A DNA stretch of 64,000 bases from Torreya grandis (taxonomy: Eukaryota; Streptophyta; Pinopsida; Cupressales; Taxaceae): the NCBI GenBank assembly GCA_037957365.1, contig JARHVA010001174.1:928501-992500 (forward strand). The letters run 5' to 3'. A model generated the notes under the pieces. The model ran no database searches. It was not told the origin of the DNA and saw only the letters and a program-made list of their open reading frames with translations. Positions 62,049 to 64,000 of this stretch are shown here, piece after piece. Position numbers and translations under genes: made by a program. The stretch's first letter is position 1, and every line of letters begins with the position of its first letter.

Positions 62049-64000
62049 GGGTATAATATAATGTTATAGGGTGTATTTAATGTCATATCATATGTATTTG
62101 GCCTTGGTCATGGTTTAATTAAGTCTTATGTCAACTTGAGTCACTTAGGGGTCATTTTAGGGTCATATATGAAAGTGGAATGGTTTTAAAGGTGTCCAAG
62201 TTTCCTATTTTTCTTTAAAATGTCCAAGATTTCATATTACCTATCAATAATGTTAGTCCCATTTGAAAATTATAGGTTCTCTAATTGAAAATCAAGAAAA
62301 CAACTAAAAAAGGAGGAGTTTAACACTTCTACAACCTATACGGGAGTGTTACACATGTGAAAACCTTTTGGGGTGACTATTAAAATTATTTGAAATCATA
62401 TCAGCATTTTATAATATTTTTAATTTCAAAAAATGGTCAAAAATCATTTTTCTCTTTCATCACCCTTCTAGACATGCAGAACCAGTCAACAGGTTTGTGC
62501 TTCATATGGTCAGATGAAGAAGTTTCAAACCAAATGATCTTAGGGGGTGATATTAAACTAATTTTAATAATAATATTTCAAATATTTTTCACTTGTGATT
62601 TATGAACTATCCTTTACAAGTTGATTGTGTTTTTTTGCTTGTTAAACCCCATACCCTCCAGGTTGCCTTCTCATGTGGATAGGTCCATAAAGTCCAAATA
62701 CTAATATTTATTCCATAGGAATTTAAATCCTTCTTGTAATTTATCCCATTCTTGGTTTTATGTTTCAAAGTGTTTTATAGGCAAATCATCTCAAGTTGTA
62801 GGTAAAGACAACTTTCTGTATTACAGGTAAGTTTCCACCACTTCCATTATATTCATGTCTTAGTAATGCTATCATACTATGGTGATAATTTTATATTCAT
62901 GTTTAAAATCTCCTAATAATCCATTCTCTATTAAAATTTAGCCTCAAAATAATAACCATGGAGTGGCAACCAAGAGATATGCGATGCAGTCAGTTTAATC
63001 CAAGACTATCCTACACAATTAACTAAGTGAGATATGAAAGTATCTAAAACACATCCATGGGATTATTATTTATTTCCCAAGGTGTTTAATATACCATTTT
63101 TCATAAAAAATAAACTTAATTTCTCCAAAATGGTATATAACTAGTTGTGATAACTAGACCTCTTATACAACCAAGGTTCCTACAAAAGGTGAATTCATAG
63201 TCATGGTAACTTATGTGTAATGAAGGTCTACATAAGACTAATGGAGAATTAATGAATATATTTTAGGTGATAAGAATGATATAATAACATGAAAAAATAA
63301 TTTAAGCCCTAGGTGGCACCATAGAGAGTATGAGAAGACAAGTTCTAATATACACATCATCTTCCACCATTGATGAACATGCATAGGAGTCTCTTAGAAG
63401 GACATATTGTTGGAATGGGATCCTTGATATTTGTTTCATATACATTTTTAGGTATTTATATGGGTTTAAAAATCATTTAAATTCAAATTCAATACACATT
63501 GTATGTACTTATACTCATTGCACGTACATGAAAGTGAACCTACAGGTATTTCAATAGATAATGAACATGTTGGGGTGAGAGTATAGAAGAATGTTTAAAA
63601 ATATCCAAGATGAAGAGAGTAAATTTGATAAATTTTATAAAATATATAATGGGTTATAATCCCATACACTGTCCACTATTTGGAATATTACTCCACTAAC
63701 TGTATACAACAAGATCCACCTACAGGTGGTGCCATAGAGAGCTGAGGTGTCATATAGAAATGTTGAATAATGCGATGAAACCATACTTGATGTCTTATTA
63801 TGTTGTGTAGATAATGTAAGACATATTTTTAATGATATTTTTAAGGTAAGTTTTAAGGTTAATTTCAAAGATGATGACTATAGACTCATAGACCAAATCT
63901 CTAAAATAGGAAACATTGTCAACAATCTAGTCAAGTTGAAAAGCAAGGCATATGTGAGGAGGTATGTGGGAGGTTGGAGTGATGAATTGAGATTTTAATA
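62049..64000. other. Sequence right of the gypsy integrase, possible LTR start
   Basis: Non-coding. TGTTATAGGGTG at about 62063 follows the integrase end and could begin the 3' LTR of the plus-strand gypsy, but I found no matching 5' LTR at 33-37 kb and the end is not in view. No gene seen to the window end. Confidence 0.4.

Overview
The window is intergenic plant DNA. It is AT-rich, has no convincing host gene, tRNA or rRNA gene, and consists almost entirely of old, nested LTR retrotransposons. The evidence for a plant is Ty1/copia and Ty3/gypsy pol motifs, an initiator-tRNA-Met primer site, 5-bp target-site duplications (TSDs) and TG...CA long terminal repeats (LTRs). The dense, heavily decayed nesting and the kind of gypsy reverse transcriptase (RT) suggest a large-genome seed plant, perhaps a gymnosperm; that last step is a low-confidence inference.

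Region 1-33.4 kb. The backbone is a long direct duplication. Copy D1 is broken into 1-295, 13532-14166 and 21811-25018; copy D2 is uninterrupted at 29174-33362. Two elements split D1, and D2 keeps the unoccupied site of each. (a) A minus-strand gypsy-type element with gag and protease but no RT or integrase lies at 296-13531 (TSD ATTTT/ATTTC). (b) A plus-strand copia element of SIRE/Maximus appearance lies at 14167-21810 (TSD TAAAT/TAAAC). Inside (a) sits a TNT1/Tork-like copia at 4625-10355 (perfect TSD GTTCT). Its whole polyprotein stays in one frame, interrupted by eight nonsense codons, until a single-base loss near the end of RNase H. Between D1 and D2 is a solo LTR at 25159-26206 (perfect TSD CTCTA).

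Region 33.4-64 kb. A degraded plus-strand gypsy element provides gag (about 37.1-38.8 kb) and protease (about 39.1-39.45 kb), then RT, RNase H and integrase (about 59.6-62.05 kb). It is split by a minus-strand element with 3.5-kb LTRs and a 2.0-kb non-coding centre (LARD-like) at 39801-58611 (perfect TSD TGGGG). The 5' LTR of that element is in turn split by a third element at 48193-57868 (two 1029-bp LTRs, TSD CCAAC/CCAAA). The third element carries an unrecognised decayed ORF with nine 21-residue repeats and a (TG)64 tract.

Another cross-element feature is a CpG-rich palindrome-like motif (ACCGACGTCGGT type) repeated with about 20-21-bp spacing. It occurs in the LTRs and the integrase-RT linker of the TNT1-like copia and, in CpG-decayed form, in the 5' internal region of the third element. 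No gene in the window appears able to make a complete functional product. The elements are related by insertion history rather than by a shared pathway.
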